12,857 nucleotides of DNA, from the NCBI RefSeq assembly GCF_000003605.2, contig NW_003151254.1, positions 505,116 to 517,972 of the forward strand. The letters are read 5' to 3'. Source of the stretch: Saccoglossus kowalevskii. Lineage: Eukaryota; Hemichordata; Enteropneusta; Harrimaniidae. Position numbers and translations under genes: made by a program. A model generated the notes under the pieces. The model made no database searches, was not told where the DNA came from, and saw only the letters and a list, made by a program, of their open reading frames with translations. Below are positions 1 to 7,658 of the stretch, piece after piece. Within the stretch, counting starts at the first letter, position 1; each line of letters starts with the position of its first letter.

Positions 1-53
1 GTCGCTTGGGACTCAATTTTCGCGCGTGCGCAGGTGACGACCCCCCGCTTTAA
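1..53. mobile_element. Right terminus of a TTAA-ended miniature element (body lies left of the window)
   Basis: Read on the minus strand from position 53, the sequence starts TTAAAGCG, is followed by a G-rich stretch with TCGTC, then TGCGCA and CGCG. This is the same order of blocks as both ends of the element at 2854-3151 (TTAAAGCGCGG, TCG, CTGCGCATG). The orientation matches that element's right end, so the body of this copy would extend left, outside the window. The match has several substitutions and at least one gap, so this is a family-level resemblance. The left partner arm cannot be seen, which limits confidence. Confidence 0.4.
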
Positions 54-56
54 TAA

Positions 57-620
57 ATGGATGTTCCGGGACAATGCAATGATCTAATTAGTTTTGGGTT
101 TAAATACATCCATAATAATTATTTGATTTGCATATTTTTTTACTTTTCCGCTTTCCGCCGATTTTTGAGTAGTAATCATCAAATTTCCGTATAATTAAAC
201 TTAGTACATATGTGCCTTGGAACAATACACAAACCTAGTTAGTTTAGGGTTGAAACCAAGGCTTAATAATTGTTTAATTTGCATAATAATTTTCAAAAAA
301 ACAAACAATATTTGCATTTTAATAAGACTTGGTATATAAGTGTCTGGGAACAATGCATTAGTTTTGAATTGAAATTCGAGCATACTAATTGCAGAATTTG
401 CACAATATGCATAATTATCTCATTTCATATGATCACATAAATGCTCTGGAGTAGTCCACAGACGTGATTAGTTTAATAGTGAAAAAGATGCATATCGATT
501 AGCTAATTATTTTAGCCAAATTCTGATATTTCAAAATTCATATTTAAATTGATTAAGATTTAAATAGAACTTGTGGTAGAGGTGCTCTGGAATAAATTAG
601 ACTGAAACCACGGATGTCAA
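57..620. repeat. Decayed tandem repeat, five units of about 100-150 bp
   Basis: Units begin near 61, 210, 338, 440 and 580. Each opens with a version of TG(C/T)(T/C)CTGGGAACAATGCA, then TTAGTTTTGGGTTGAAA, a variable part ending TAATTG, and in the first three units a core of AATTTGCATAAT. Units 1 to 3 are easily aligned; units 4 and 5 keep mainly the opening GTGCTCTGGA block and the AGTTT/GAAA block. Spacing is irregular, so this is an old array or a cluster of related inserts. A fragment near 880-900 (TTATTAGTTTTGGGTC) may be a sixth remnant. No coding capacity is evident. Confidence 0.6.
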
Positions 621-920
621 ATCAAATGTATTTTCTGTAAGTATTATAACTTCAATAACGTGGATCACGTTATTTTCATGTTGTGCATTTCAAATATTAG
701 TTGCCAAGCATCTTTGAAAAGCTATTAAATTTTGAATTATTTGTTAGTATGTCTCTAACACTCTCAGCACACAGGAGTTCTTTCTAAGCTTTCTTTGATT
801 CCACATTGTATCCATTAATCACTTTGAGTGTATGTTTAGGTAAACCGTAGTATATGTGAATAAAATCGGCGTGATACATGTAGTTATTAGTTTTGGGTCA
901 TTTTGTAGTCGAATCAGTAG
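621..920. other. AT-rich spacer, no gene seen
   Basis: No open frame of note, no known repeat and no RNA gene were seen. A sequence matching a splice donor (TCTGTAAGTAT) occurs near 636, but no coding frame leads into it. Confidence 0.5.
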
Positions 921-1253
921 ACACATGCTCTACAAATACCGCGTAATACTATTTCGCCTACCGTAACTGCTTATAGGTCGCCTACAAGAGATGGCAACTC
1001 CCCACGAGTTCACCTGGAAATTGTGGAAATGTTTTTGAACGATGGTGTTTCAAAATTCACAACGTACACAATTCGGCGGTCGCTGTAGAATAAATGTCCA
1101 ATCGAAACAGGGAATGGGCTAGACTTCATGGAAACTGTGTCAAATTACAATATAAACAATTCCACTGGTTTTACGAATCACCGGTATATCATCGCATCGG
1201 GGAATCGAGTCTGCGGTCAGGCAGAGAAAGGGCGCGAGATGACTACGAAATTT
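921..1253 (+). pseudogene. Possible mariner-like transposase N-terminal relic
   Basis: One plus-strand frame runs from the stop at 918-920 to the stop at 1254-1256, broken only by TAG at 1086-1088. No start methionine is evident. The part at 1017-1085 reads EIVEMFLNDGVSKFTTYTI followed by RRS, which resembles the first helix-turn-helix of mariner-like transposases (EIV..FL..G.S..T.Y.IIRR). After the stop come ETGNG at 1104-1118, where the family has a basic GSGR/TGNG linker. Then NNSTGFTNHRYII (1155-1193) sits where the second HTH has NN..G.S.RK.A. The order and spacing fit the family. No DDE catalytic domain follows. An overlapping ORF at 1094-1324 in another frame is probably a shadow. The assignment rests on weak motif similarity recalled by eye; an ordinary chance ORF remains possible. 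Confidence 0.35.
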
Positions 1254-1256
1254 TAA

Positions 1257-1654
1257 GTATACAAGTGACACAGTCCAGTGCTTTGGGGATTAACGATGTG
1301 GATATAATTAACTCAAACGGTTAAGAATTGTTGTTTTTCGGTGAAGGACTCAGTGCTTTCAATGTTTTAGAAAACCCGATTTTGTGCAGAAAGACTGCCT
1401 TGTTATGAACAACATGACCCTGCCTCCAGGACTAATCCTGCTTCTAATAGTTCTTGAACGATATTCCTCCATGTTTCCAGGCGGTTGAATACGCCGCCGA
1501 TAGCGTACACTTCAGGATTGGACTAAAACTGTGATCACCTAAGCACGTTGGTACGTTTGTTTTGGTGACACCAAGCCTACGGGGTTGACTACAATACGTT
1601 CACGTTACGTTCGGATCGTGCCGAAATCGTGCCATGTTTTTCAATTTGTCTCAC
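1257..1654. other. Spacer with small inverted repeats, no gene assigned
   Basis: Composition is more balanced than the flanks. Small hairpins occur: CAGGA/TCCTG at 1428-1441 and GGCGG/CCGCC around 1480-1498. A plus-strand frame from 1589 continues to a stop near 1748 and contains an acidic stretch starting MTDDTSDDRTKED at 1673, but no splice donor or known domain goes with it. Nothing here matches the catalytic part of a transposase that might continue the relic on the left. Confidence 0.4.
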
Positions 1655-1761
1655 CTGTTATTTGACCCAAACATGACAGACGACACTTCTGACGACCGGA
1701 CGAAGGAGGATTCGAAGAACATTTATTTATCAAGATTATCGCCGACTTGACAAACTGACAC
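1655..1761 (-). other. Exon-like open stretch between consensus splice sites (minus strand)
   Basis: On the minus strand a pyrimidine-rich acceptor (ATTTATTTTCAG) ends at 1762 and a donor matching the consensus (AACAG then GTGAGA) starts at 1654. The 107 bases between them are open in exactly one frame, giving 35 residues with four cysteines (CQFVKSAI... to ...CLGQIT), starting in phase after one base and leaving one base over. The other two frames have stops. No neighbouring exon in compatible phase was found on either side, and no domain is recognised, so this may be chance. Confidence 0.2.
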
Positions 1762-2172
1762 CTGAAAATAAATTCATAACAATAATTTCATGACAAATAA
1801 TAACATAACAATACCCTTGGCACAATATTAATGTAATGCTAATGTTGACAAATCGGGTGTCGGGTAGTACCAAGTTTGGCCAGATTTGGTCATTACATTT
1901 ATGATCCAAATATATTTTCACACCTTGTTTTGTGAATATTTATCTTCGTGATAAAATCATAATTTTAAGTAATGTAAACAGTTTTGAAGTTATGACAAAA
2001 ACTGATTATTTGATATTTTATTTTAAAATGTTTAAGAGCTTTAGTAGAATTACAGACTGTTGACAGTCCTCGGGACTAATTTGTTAGTATACTGAAGCGA
2101 TGTGATACCGTTGGAGTGTTCTCGGAGAGCCGCTTGAGCATCTCTCTTACGTTCCAATAAAATACCGTAGAG

Positions 2173-2213
2173 GGCAGTACACACATACTAAAATTCGACA
2201 CTACAGTACTGCC
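2173..2213. repeat. 8-bp inverted repeat with 25-base spacer
   Basis: GGCAGTAC at 2173-2180 is the exact reverse complement of GTACTGCC at 2206-2213. The arms are short for the spacer length, so a chance origin is possible. No flanking target duplication was seen. Confidence 0.5.
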
Positions 2214-2346
2214 GAAGTTGGATACGAACTGCGTATTTTTACCGAAATTATCTCCATGGTAACAAGCAGTTAACCAGCGGTCAAGTGTGTTTACAACGTA
2301 GCACATTGGCGTGTTCAACCACTCTGACAGGATAGCTTGATCTGTG

Positions 2347-2356
2347 TCACGTGATC
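2347..2356. promoter_or_regulatory. Palindromic E-box TCACGTGATC
   Basis: CACGTG is the core bound by bHLH-leucine zipper factors (USF/MITF/Myc type). The same ten bases recur at 6392-6401. No gene start is evident next to this copy, so a regulatory role is inference. Confidence 0.2.
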
Positions 2357-2486
2357 ATTGTCGGTTGCTAGGAAGGCTTAGGCAAGGCCACTTGTTCTCT
2401 CACACAGTCTCGCGTTGCATGGAGTATGGGTGAGATCTATGTCGTTATTTAGACTTTAAATATTATCAAGTTCTAGAACAATATAG

Positions 2487-2499
2487 TTTTTTTTTTTTT
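2487..2499. repeat. Poly-T tract (13 T)
   Basis: An uninterrupted T homopolymer. It could be the poly-A tail of a minus-strand retroposon, but no element body is recognised beside it. Confidence 0.8.
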
Positions 2500-2853
2500 G
2501 CTTTTGCTAAGAAGAGTATGTGTGAATTTATGTAGGTAGTGCGCCCTCAGTTGTTGGTCAATGAATGGAACACCCTTTTTTCCCCGCCACCGCAACTTTT
2601 GAAATCACAGATCAAATACACGACCCCCCCTTTATGACTGTCTCAAAAATATATTACCGGAACTACAAAGGAAAGAGTGACCCTTTCCCCAAATCCCTTC
2701 CGTGGTAATTAACGTCCAGGGCCTTATTGTAAAGGTTTTTTCGAAAAAACTTTCAATCACGATTAAATTTATTGCCACCGTAGCAGGCTTGTCTGGCTCT
2801 TCCCGTTCTCCCCAGGGGAATATTGAGTGAACTCCGGGTATACATATACCCAT

Positions 2854-3151
2854 TTAAAGCGCGGTAGCCGTCGTGCTGCGCATGTTCGACATTTGTGTTG
2901 ATAAACATTGATTTTCCCACAATCCAATGCGCTCTTCAAATGGAAATCATAAGTATGAGGTTTGAACTGGGCGCGACTTGGACTGATTACCGACGGTGAC
3001 TCCTTTGATACCTTCCAATCACATAAAAATTACCTAATACAGCTTGGAAACGTGTCAGTTCGTACTCGTTGAACAGTCAAAGTCGCCATCTTTGTTTATA
3101 TGAGACCCATATATCTCGCACATGCGCAGCGCGGCGACTACCGCGCTTTAA
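2854..3151. mobile_element. MITE-like element with 34-bp terminal inverted repeats and TTAA ends
   Basis: The left end is TTAA (2854-2857) then AGCGCGGTAG; the right end, read on the minus strand, is TTAA (3151-3148) then AGCGCGGTAG. Over the first 34 bases the two arms agree at 29 positions by my count, including an unbroken GCTGCGCATGT block. Three of the five differences are C/T changes near CpG, as expected from CpG decay. The 290 bases between the TTAAs code for nothing recognisable; open frames inside are small. Size, arms and TTAA fit a non-autonomous DNA transposon, and TTAA duplication is typical of the piggyBac group. However, the ends lack the usual CCC start of piggyBac and the TTAA could itself be part of the arm. 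A partial related end occupies 1-53. The arms contain half-sites similar to the NRF-1 motif. Confidence 0.65.
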
Positions 3152-3513
3152 GTCCCTGAGTTCAAAGGTTTATCAATTATTAAATACATATCTCATGTAT
3201 TCACAGCGAAACACGCAGTACTACATTATCCAACAGAAATGCTATTTTACAGAAAGTCACTGATATTTGTCGGAGATCGTTTTAGCATCGAGCTTGGTGC
3301 AGATTTGGGATTCTGGCAGCATGCCAGTCAGCCAATCCGCTATAGTTAATTTTGCCCAATCGTTTCCTTTATTCAATCACCCATCGTACTTATCTACCTA
3401 TCATAGCTATGTAATCTGAAACTTTTCCCGCCTGAACTTGACGGCTATTAAGTGTCACCGGGACATATACCGGGCAGTTCCCTGTTCCAAGTTTGCTGTA
3501 TCGTGTCAATGCC

Positions 3514-3514
<1 letters not shown>
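3152..3514. other. Spacer, no gene assigned
   Basis: No known element is recognised. The minus-strand frame that runs from the TATG repeat down to about 3390 contains a more GC-balanced portion (3393-3512) reading KLGTGNCPVYVPV, but no domain, splice site pair or homologue comes to mind. Confidence 0.4.
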
Positions 3515-3544
<30 letters not shown>

Positions 3545-3552
3545 TGTATGTA
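3515..3552. repeat. (TATG)n microsatellite, about 9.5 copies
   Basis: A perfect TATG tandem run of 38 bases. It creates a YIHT repeat in an antisense open frame, which is an artefact of the repeat. Confidence 0.95.
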
Positions 3553-5295
3553 GTGTGTAATAAACATGTTGTCATCTAAAGTACTGCTGACTGCATGCTA
3601 TTCCAAGAACCATCCTTCTATACAATATTCATGTTACTTCGAATCATATGATTTCAAAATGGAGATGATGTTGAAGATGATGTAACGGACAGTAACCTTT
3701 AATCCTACAATAATCCTTTAATCTTGTGTAATGATGGACTCTAAGATAAGCACCAACAATCGAGTTCAATTTGTTTAAAATAAATATTTTACACCTTCTT
3801 ATTTTGTTTAATAATTAATTTACACCCGTTTGCTGTTTTTCTGCCGTTCTTCATATACCACTTCTCAGTCAACTTGATACATGAAAAATTAAAAAAAAAA
3901 CGCAAATAAAATCAGAAATTAAGCAATAAATACAATAATAATGGAATATACAAAGGATCAAAACGATTTGAAAAACAAAACAAATTGCATATACACATTG
4001 TCACCTAGTATATTACGCAGAAAACCCAAAGCAAGGATCACCTCACAGCGACGGAAACTTTGAAAATAGTTGTATAAATGACCAATATTATGCCTAAAAC
4101 ATGCATTTACAATTACTACTACCAGTGCCAAAACAATGAAGACATATGCTCCTGTAATCTGCATAACATAGAATGTAACTTCAAACTATATAAATACTAT
4201 ATGCACATTCATTATTCGAGAATTTATTAATTATTCTATGAATAAATGTACGCAAACAATGATTGCGCGACTAAAGACAATGATTCGTAATTATAATAGA
4301 CGTGATAATCGATGTGACAATGGGATTGGACAGCGTGCGTGCCACGTGTGACTACGTGCTTGTGCGTTGTTTTGCCCGAAATAAGGGAAAATAGCATAAA
4401 TTCTAGGCATACGGTAAGCCGTAAATTACTGAATTGCTTGCCAATTAAGGAATGAAATAGAGTGATACTGGATGGTTTGCATTGACATACAAACATTCAT
4501 CAATCTAATTTACATCTGATGTATCGTACGGATGTAATTTTTAATTTTATAAATTTTATTTTATTAGTGCTATATTTTCTTATTATTTTGTATTTTTTAT
4601 ATATTTTATTTTAGTATGTACATCTTATTGTGGACCTTCGCGATTACCAAAACTTAAAAAAAATGCCAGCATATAAAAGATAAAATGAAATAAACTATAT
4701 GATCCATAAATAATTAAAACCATAGTTTGATAAACACTGACATCACAAAAATAAAGTCTAAACTAGGTTATTTTTTAATCAGATTGAAATGTTCACCAAC
4801 GGTTGCACGCTGCTGCTCAAACATTATTAAATCACTACTGCACACGTGCACCAGCAAATGCGTGAGCCAAATGACCCTGCCGAAACATGAATTCAAGCAG
4901 AACTACCAATGTTACTGGAAAGTTCAATTAATCACGTAAAGTTAATACAAAGTCAGAAAGGCAAATTACACAGTTATTCAAAAATAATTCACGCCCTCTA
5001 TTGGCGAACCTGGTATGCGAAACACGATATAAATGTACTCATCCTAAAATCACATCAACCAGTACATTCTAAGTGAAATACCAATAATATAGAAATATGA
5101 ATTATAATATAGGATTATGACATAATTCACGGGACTAAAATGCTGGACTAAACTATACAAAATGGACTATGCGAAAACGAATGCATATAAATTATTCCTT
5201 ATATGAAATATGGCTTGTAGATAAAAGTCCCTGTGTGCCAAAATAATAACTACTAATTAAATATTTCCTGCATTATAATGGACAAATTTGGCTGA
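3553..5295. other. AT-rich intergenic or intronic DNA, nothing coding seen
   Basis: Long A/T runs are present, with an especially low-complexity AT stretch at about 4530-4620. Short direct repeats of CCTTTAATC lie near 3700. A CACGTG core occurs at 4342. At 4993-5006 there is ACGCCCTCTATTGG, a motif reminiscent of the ends of some invertebrate miniature elements, but no inverted partner was found. Open frames at 3958-4164, 4236-4496 (minus) and 4727-4939 (plus) show no domain. Confidence 0.5.
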
Positions 5296-5421
5296 CACAA
5301 AGGGTTTCAGCTTGATTTTCGTGCCGCCGCCACTGTACTCATGTTTCATGCTAATAAGTTAGCTGGTAAATCTCTATATGATGCTGTTGGCACTGGCTTG
5401 CAACCAAAAGTTATTATTTGA
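5296..5421 (+). pseudogene. BEL/Pao-type retrotransposon reverse transcriptase fragment
   Basis: The frame from the stop at 5293-5295 to TGA at 5419-5421 gives 41 residues. The core LAGKSLYDAVGTG (5359-5397) followed by LQPKVI (5398-5415) matches the segment of BEL/Pao reverse transcriptases that follows the RVVFDAS motif, typically ...GKSLND...TGP.LQP.... The preceding residues VLMFHANK occupy the place of VVFDASxK, with the aspartate lost, and the proline of TGP is missing. The fragment is more G/C-rich than its flanks. No other part of the polyprotein, catalytic YVDD box, primer-binding site or LTRs was found nearby, so it is a small decayed remnant. The family is inferred from motif order and not from a database search. 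Confidence 0.55.
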
Positions 5422-6023
5422 AGACAGTACTTACTTAATAACAAATATTCATGATATTTGAGAGCCAGGCATTATATATTCAAGTTATTTTTGTAATACT
5501 GGCAACTATCAATGAACGTGTTCAACCGACATGCTGCTTGGGTGTAATATTTAATGAAGGCCCAACTAAGCTGAAAAAATGCGATAATTATATCATTTTC
5601 ATTGTAAATTTTGCAAGTAAGCATTTTTCAAAAACAAAAGATATTATGATGACTTTCTCGTGAAGCTGATTTATATGGCAAAGATGGCGTTTCTTCAATT
5701 GTTTATAGGAACCAGTTGCATGTGCTCCATCTATTTTGTTCACCTTGAGGTAAATACAATCACTGACTTGCATTACAAATCAATATATTAATTATGTTTC
5801 GACATTTCTGCATTCATATACATCTTTTGAAAGCGCTGCGTCATTGCCTTCACTATTTATGGCCATTGACCGTTGCTGGTGGTGGTGAGAAATTAAAGGG
5901 CTGCGGTCGTCGCGAATTCGAATTTCATGTAAATAAACAATGTATTTTACACGCGTTGTGTGCGTCGCTATGAGTCCCATATCGAACAGCACGCGGTTCG
6001 ATGACCACCGCCCTTCAATAGTT
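5422..6023. other. Spacer with short open frames, no gene supported
   Basis: A 38-codon plus-strand frame starts at 5675, with a second in-frame ATG at 5684 in a good translation context (AAGATGGCG). Its N-terminus is hydrophobic, but it has no recognised domain. A 30-codon frame starts at 5970 (see findings). The antisense frame at 5792-6046 overlaps the latter and is no better supported. Confidence 0.4.
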
Positions 6024-6046
6024 ATCGTCGTCATCATCATCATCAT
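6024..6046. repeat. (TCA/ATC)n microsatellite
   Basis: The run is pure from 6031 to 6046, with degenerate TCG units just before it. It encodes poly-isoleucine in one plus-strand frame and poly-methionine in an antisense frame. Confidence 0.85.
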
Positions 6047-6384
6047 GGTGATAGCTCACTAATAGTAAATTTTGTCACACTGAATGTTCTCCAATCCCCC
6101 CAAAATTTCACAGATAACACGGCCGATTATACATATAACTACTATGTTAATCAGAGCCCATACCATGTAGTGATCTGAGATCAAATTGTGTACCTTAAAC
6201 CGAGGCTGACATGACACACCTACTTCATGGCATAATTGTTATCATAATGACATTTGCTTCACGCGACGTTGCAGTATTATTTAAGATCAACAACTTGCAT
6301 ATTACAGGAATTTTATAAATACATTGTATACTAATTGTGTTCAGTAGTGGCAACTTCGCAATGATTTAACCGTGAGACACATCC

Positions 6385-6473
6385 CTGGTAATCACGTGAT
6401 CGTGCCAACGGCTGCAGCGATTGGCTGATCGCATGTTTACTGAGCCATGCCTTAGAGTTTTATTGTAGAGTTG
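6385..6473 (+). promoter_or_regulatory. Promoter-like motif cluster ending in a splice donor
   Basis: Within about 90 bases there are a palindromic E-box TCACGTGATC (6392-6401), a reverse CCAAT box (GATTGGCTGAT, ATTGG at 6420-6424) and a locally higher G/C content. A consensus-like donor follows, TTG then GTAAGAT, starting at 6474. A purine-only run follows at 6486-6508. The arrangement would fit a promoter plus a non-coding first exon for the gene candidate at 7029-7658. No TATA box or initiator is clear, and no phase-compatible coding start precedes the donor. It is an inference from motifs that are common by chance. Confidence 0.2.
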
Positions 6474-6509
6474 GTAAGATTTTGTAGGGGGAGAAAAAGA
6501 GAAGGAGGC

Positions 6510-7028
6510 GGCGTGGCGTTACCTCAGTTGATTGTTTGGATGAATGAAGCTGGACTATCTATAATGAACTAATGTGTATGTACGGTATCCCAAAGTGTAA
6601 GAGTTATCCGCACGCTCACCAGTACCTTACCACTGTCACCACACGACGTTCTATTAGTACTAGTAGCCTGAATAGCACATTCACGTCATTATAGATGTAC
6701 ATGGCTACACAGACGGGATTGGACGTGTTTTTTTTATGATCATTTTTATGAAGGAGCAATACAAATTGACATAATCCGCTAAAACACCACCTGTTACACA
6801 TGTTTACAAACTTGACAGTCTCGAGTCTGAGCGGTACTATTTGTACTCTTACAGAGGTTTTTTGATAAATAGAAGATTATACGTTGATTGCTGTTATACA
6901 ACGAACTTTAAAAGTAGAGTCAGACCCAGACACATAAATCATTACACGATTTAGAACAAAAAGCAAACCAAGTGGCTTAACATATCTGTGAATTTGTGTC
7001 CAATTTAATAATTTAATGTTCTATTAAA
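6510..7028. other. Possible intron or upstream region of the 7029-7658 gene candidate
   Basis: AT-rich with no open frame of merit. A second donor-like site (AAAGT then GTAAGAG) lies near 6596. The minus-strand frame at 6616-6801 has no recognised domain. Confidence 0.35.
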
Positions 7029-7171
7029 ATGAATCGATATTACTCTGTTAATCCATTGGGCGGCTCATCAATGAATTTCAGTCGTCTGGAGCACCATGAC
7101 AACGCAGAGTTCATCATTACACTGAACGAAGGATGTGTGCAGCAGCTGCTGCGGGCTTTTATTGTCGAAAT
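7029..7171 (+). CDS. Candidate coding exon A of an unrecognised two-exon gene
   Basis: The open frame begins at ATG 7029 and runs to a splice donor at 7172 (GAAAT then GTAAGA). The strongest coding signal is from 7083 on, where 17 of 29 codons end in G or C in otherwise AT-rich DNA. Before that only 7 of 18 do. A possible acceptor (AATTTCAG) ends at 7081, so the true exon may start at 7082 and belong to a longer gene whose earlier exons are not identified. The encoded segment is mixed and soluble-looking, with RLEHHDNAEFIITLNEG followed by a leucine-rich, probably helical CVQQLLRAFIVE. It leaves two bases, AT, which join the G of exon B to give ATG. No family is recognised. The overlapping frame at 7135-7323 is probably a shadow. 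Confidence 0.4.
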
Positions 7172-7540
7172 GTAAGACTGACAGCACAACTCGTCATCTC
7201 AGAACAATCATACATGGTAGACTTTATTATTATGTATTTACTATTTTATATAATGAATTGAAATATGTTGTACAAGTATTGATTAGAAACTTGATACTTA
7301 TGAAAGCATTGATTAGGATTTGACCATTGCTCATTACCCCATTCAGTTTCGAGTTACAATATTTACAGATTATGTTCAATTAATTAAACGTCAATTTATA
7401 AAGGGTTTTTGTAAATGTTCCACTAAATTAAATGATACGTCTTTATTAAAGGAATATATCACTAAACACAAATATTAAAAGCTGAAAGTAAACATTGTGT
7501 ACATTGTCAATGGTGTGTATATTTGTTCTGACATTTGCAG

Positions 7541-7658
7541 GAATAACGACATGTCCAACGATATTTATCTGAAAGGACAACATATATACAATCATTGGTT
7601 GCGCAAGAACAACGCACGGATTAGGACAGCTGATGCAGCAGCAGCTACCGACAGCTGA
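7541..7658 (+). CDS. Candidate terminal exon B of the same gene
   Basis: A good acceptor (TTTGTTCTGACATTTGCAG) ends at 7540. The exon supplies the last base of a split codon and then 38 codons to TGA at 7656-7658; 18 of the 38 end in G or C. With exon A (intron 7172-7540, 369 bases) it gives an 86-residue product. The C-terminal part is polar: it reads MSNDIYLKGQHIYNHWLRKN and ends in an alanine-rich tail TADAAAATDS, encoded partly by GCA repeats. There is no signal peptide, membrane segment or known motif. No AATAAA lies close downstream, which weakens the case for a terminal exon. The antisense frame at 7446-7706 is its shadow. Confidence 0.4.

Larger units (their letters stand above)
1765..2853. 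other. Spacer with hairpins, E-box and poly-T, no gene supported
   Basis: This contains a hairpin at 1884-1911 (ATTTGGTCAT / ATGATCCAAAT) and a shorter one at 1917-1937 (TTCACA / TGTGAA). There is also an AGTCC/GGACT hairpin at 2065-2077 and an inverted repeat at 2173-2213. A TCACGTGATC site lies at 2347-2356, followed by GGTTGCTAGG, which resembles half of an RFX X-box. A run of 13 T is at 2487-2499. Minus-strand open frames at 2076-2318 and 2632-2853 show no recognisable domain. Confidence 0.5.

Noticed and set aside
1094-1324. 76-codon plus-strand open frame with its own ATG
   Set aside because: Overlaps the frame with transposase-like motifs and has no similarity of its own; kept only as an alternative.
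2619-2636. Third possible end of the TTAA element family (ACACGACCCCCCCTTTATG)
   Set aside because: Only the C-run and CTTTA match; the GCGCA block and the TTAA are absent.
2632-2853. 73-codon minus-strand open frame
   Set aside because: No domain and no splice signals; it stops next to the TTAA element by coincidence.
2536-5010. Two CGCCCTC motifs (about 2540 and 4994) as ends of one element
   Set aside because: Both are in the same orientation, with no inverted partner or target duplication.
5792-6046. 84-codon minus-strand open frame starting with five methionines
   Set aside because: The start is the antisense of the TCA microsatellite; the rest shows no domain.
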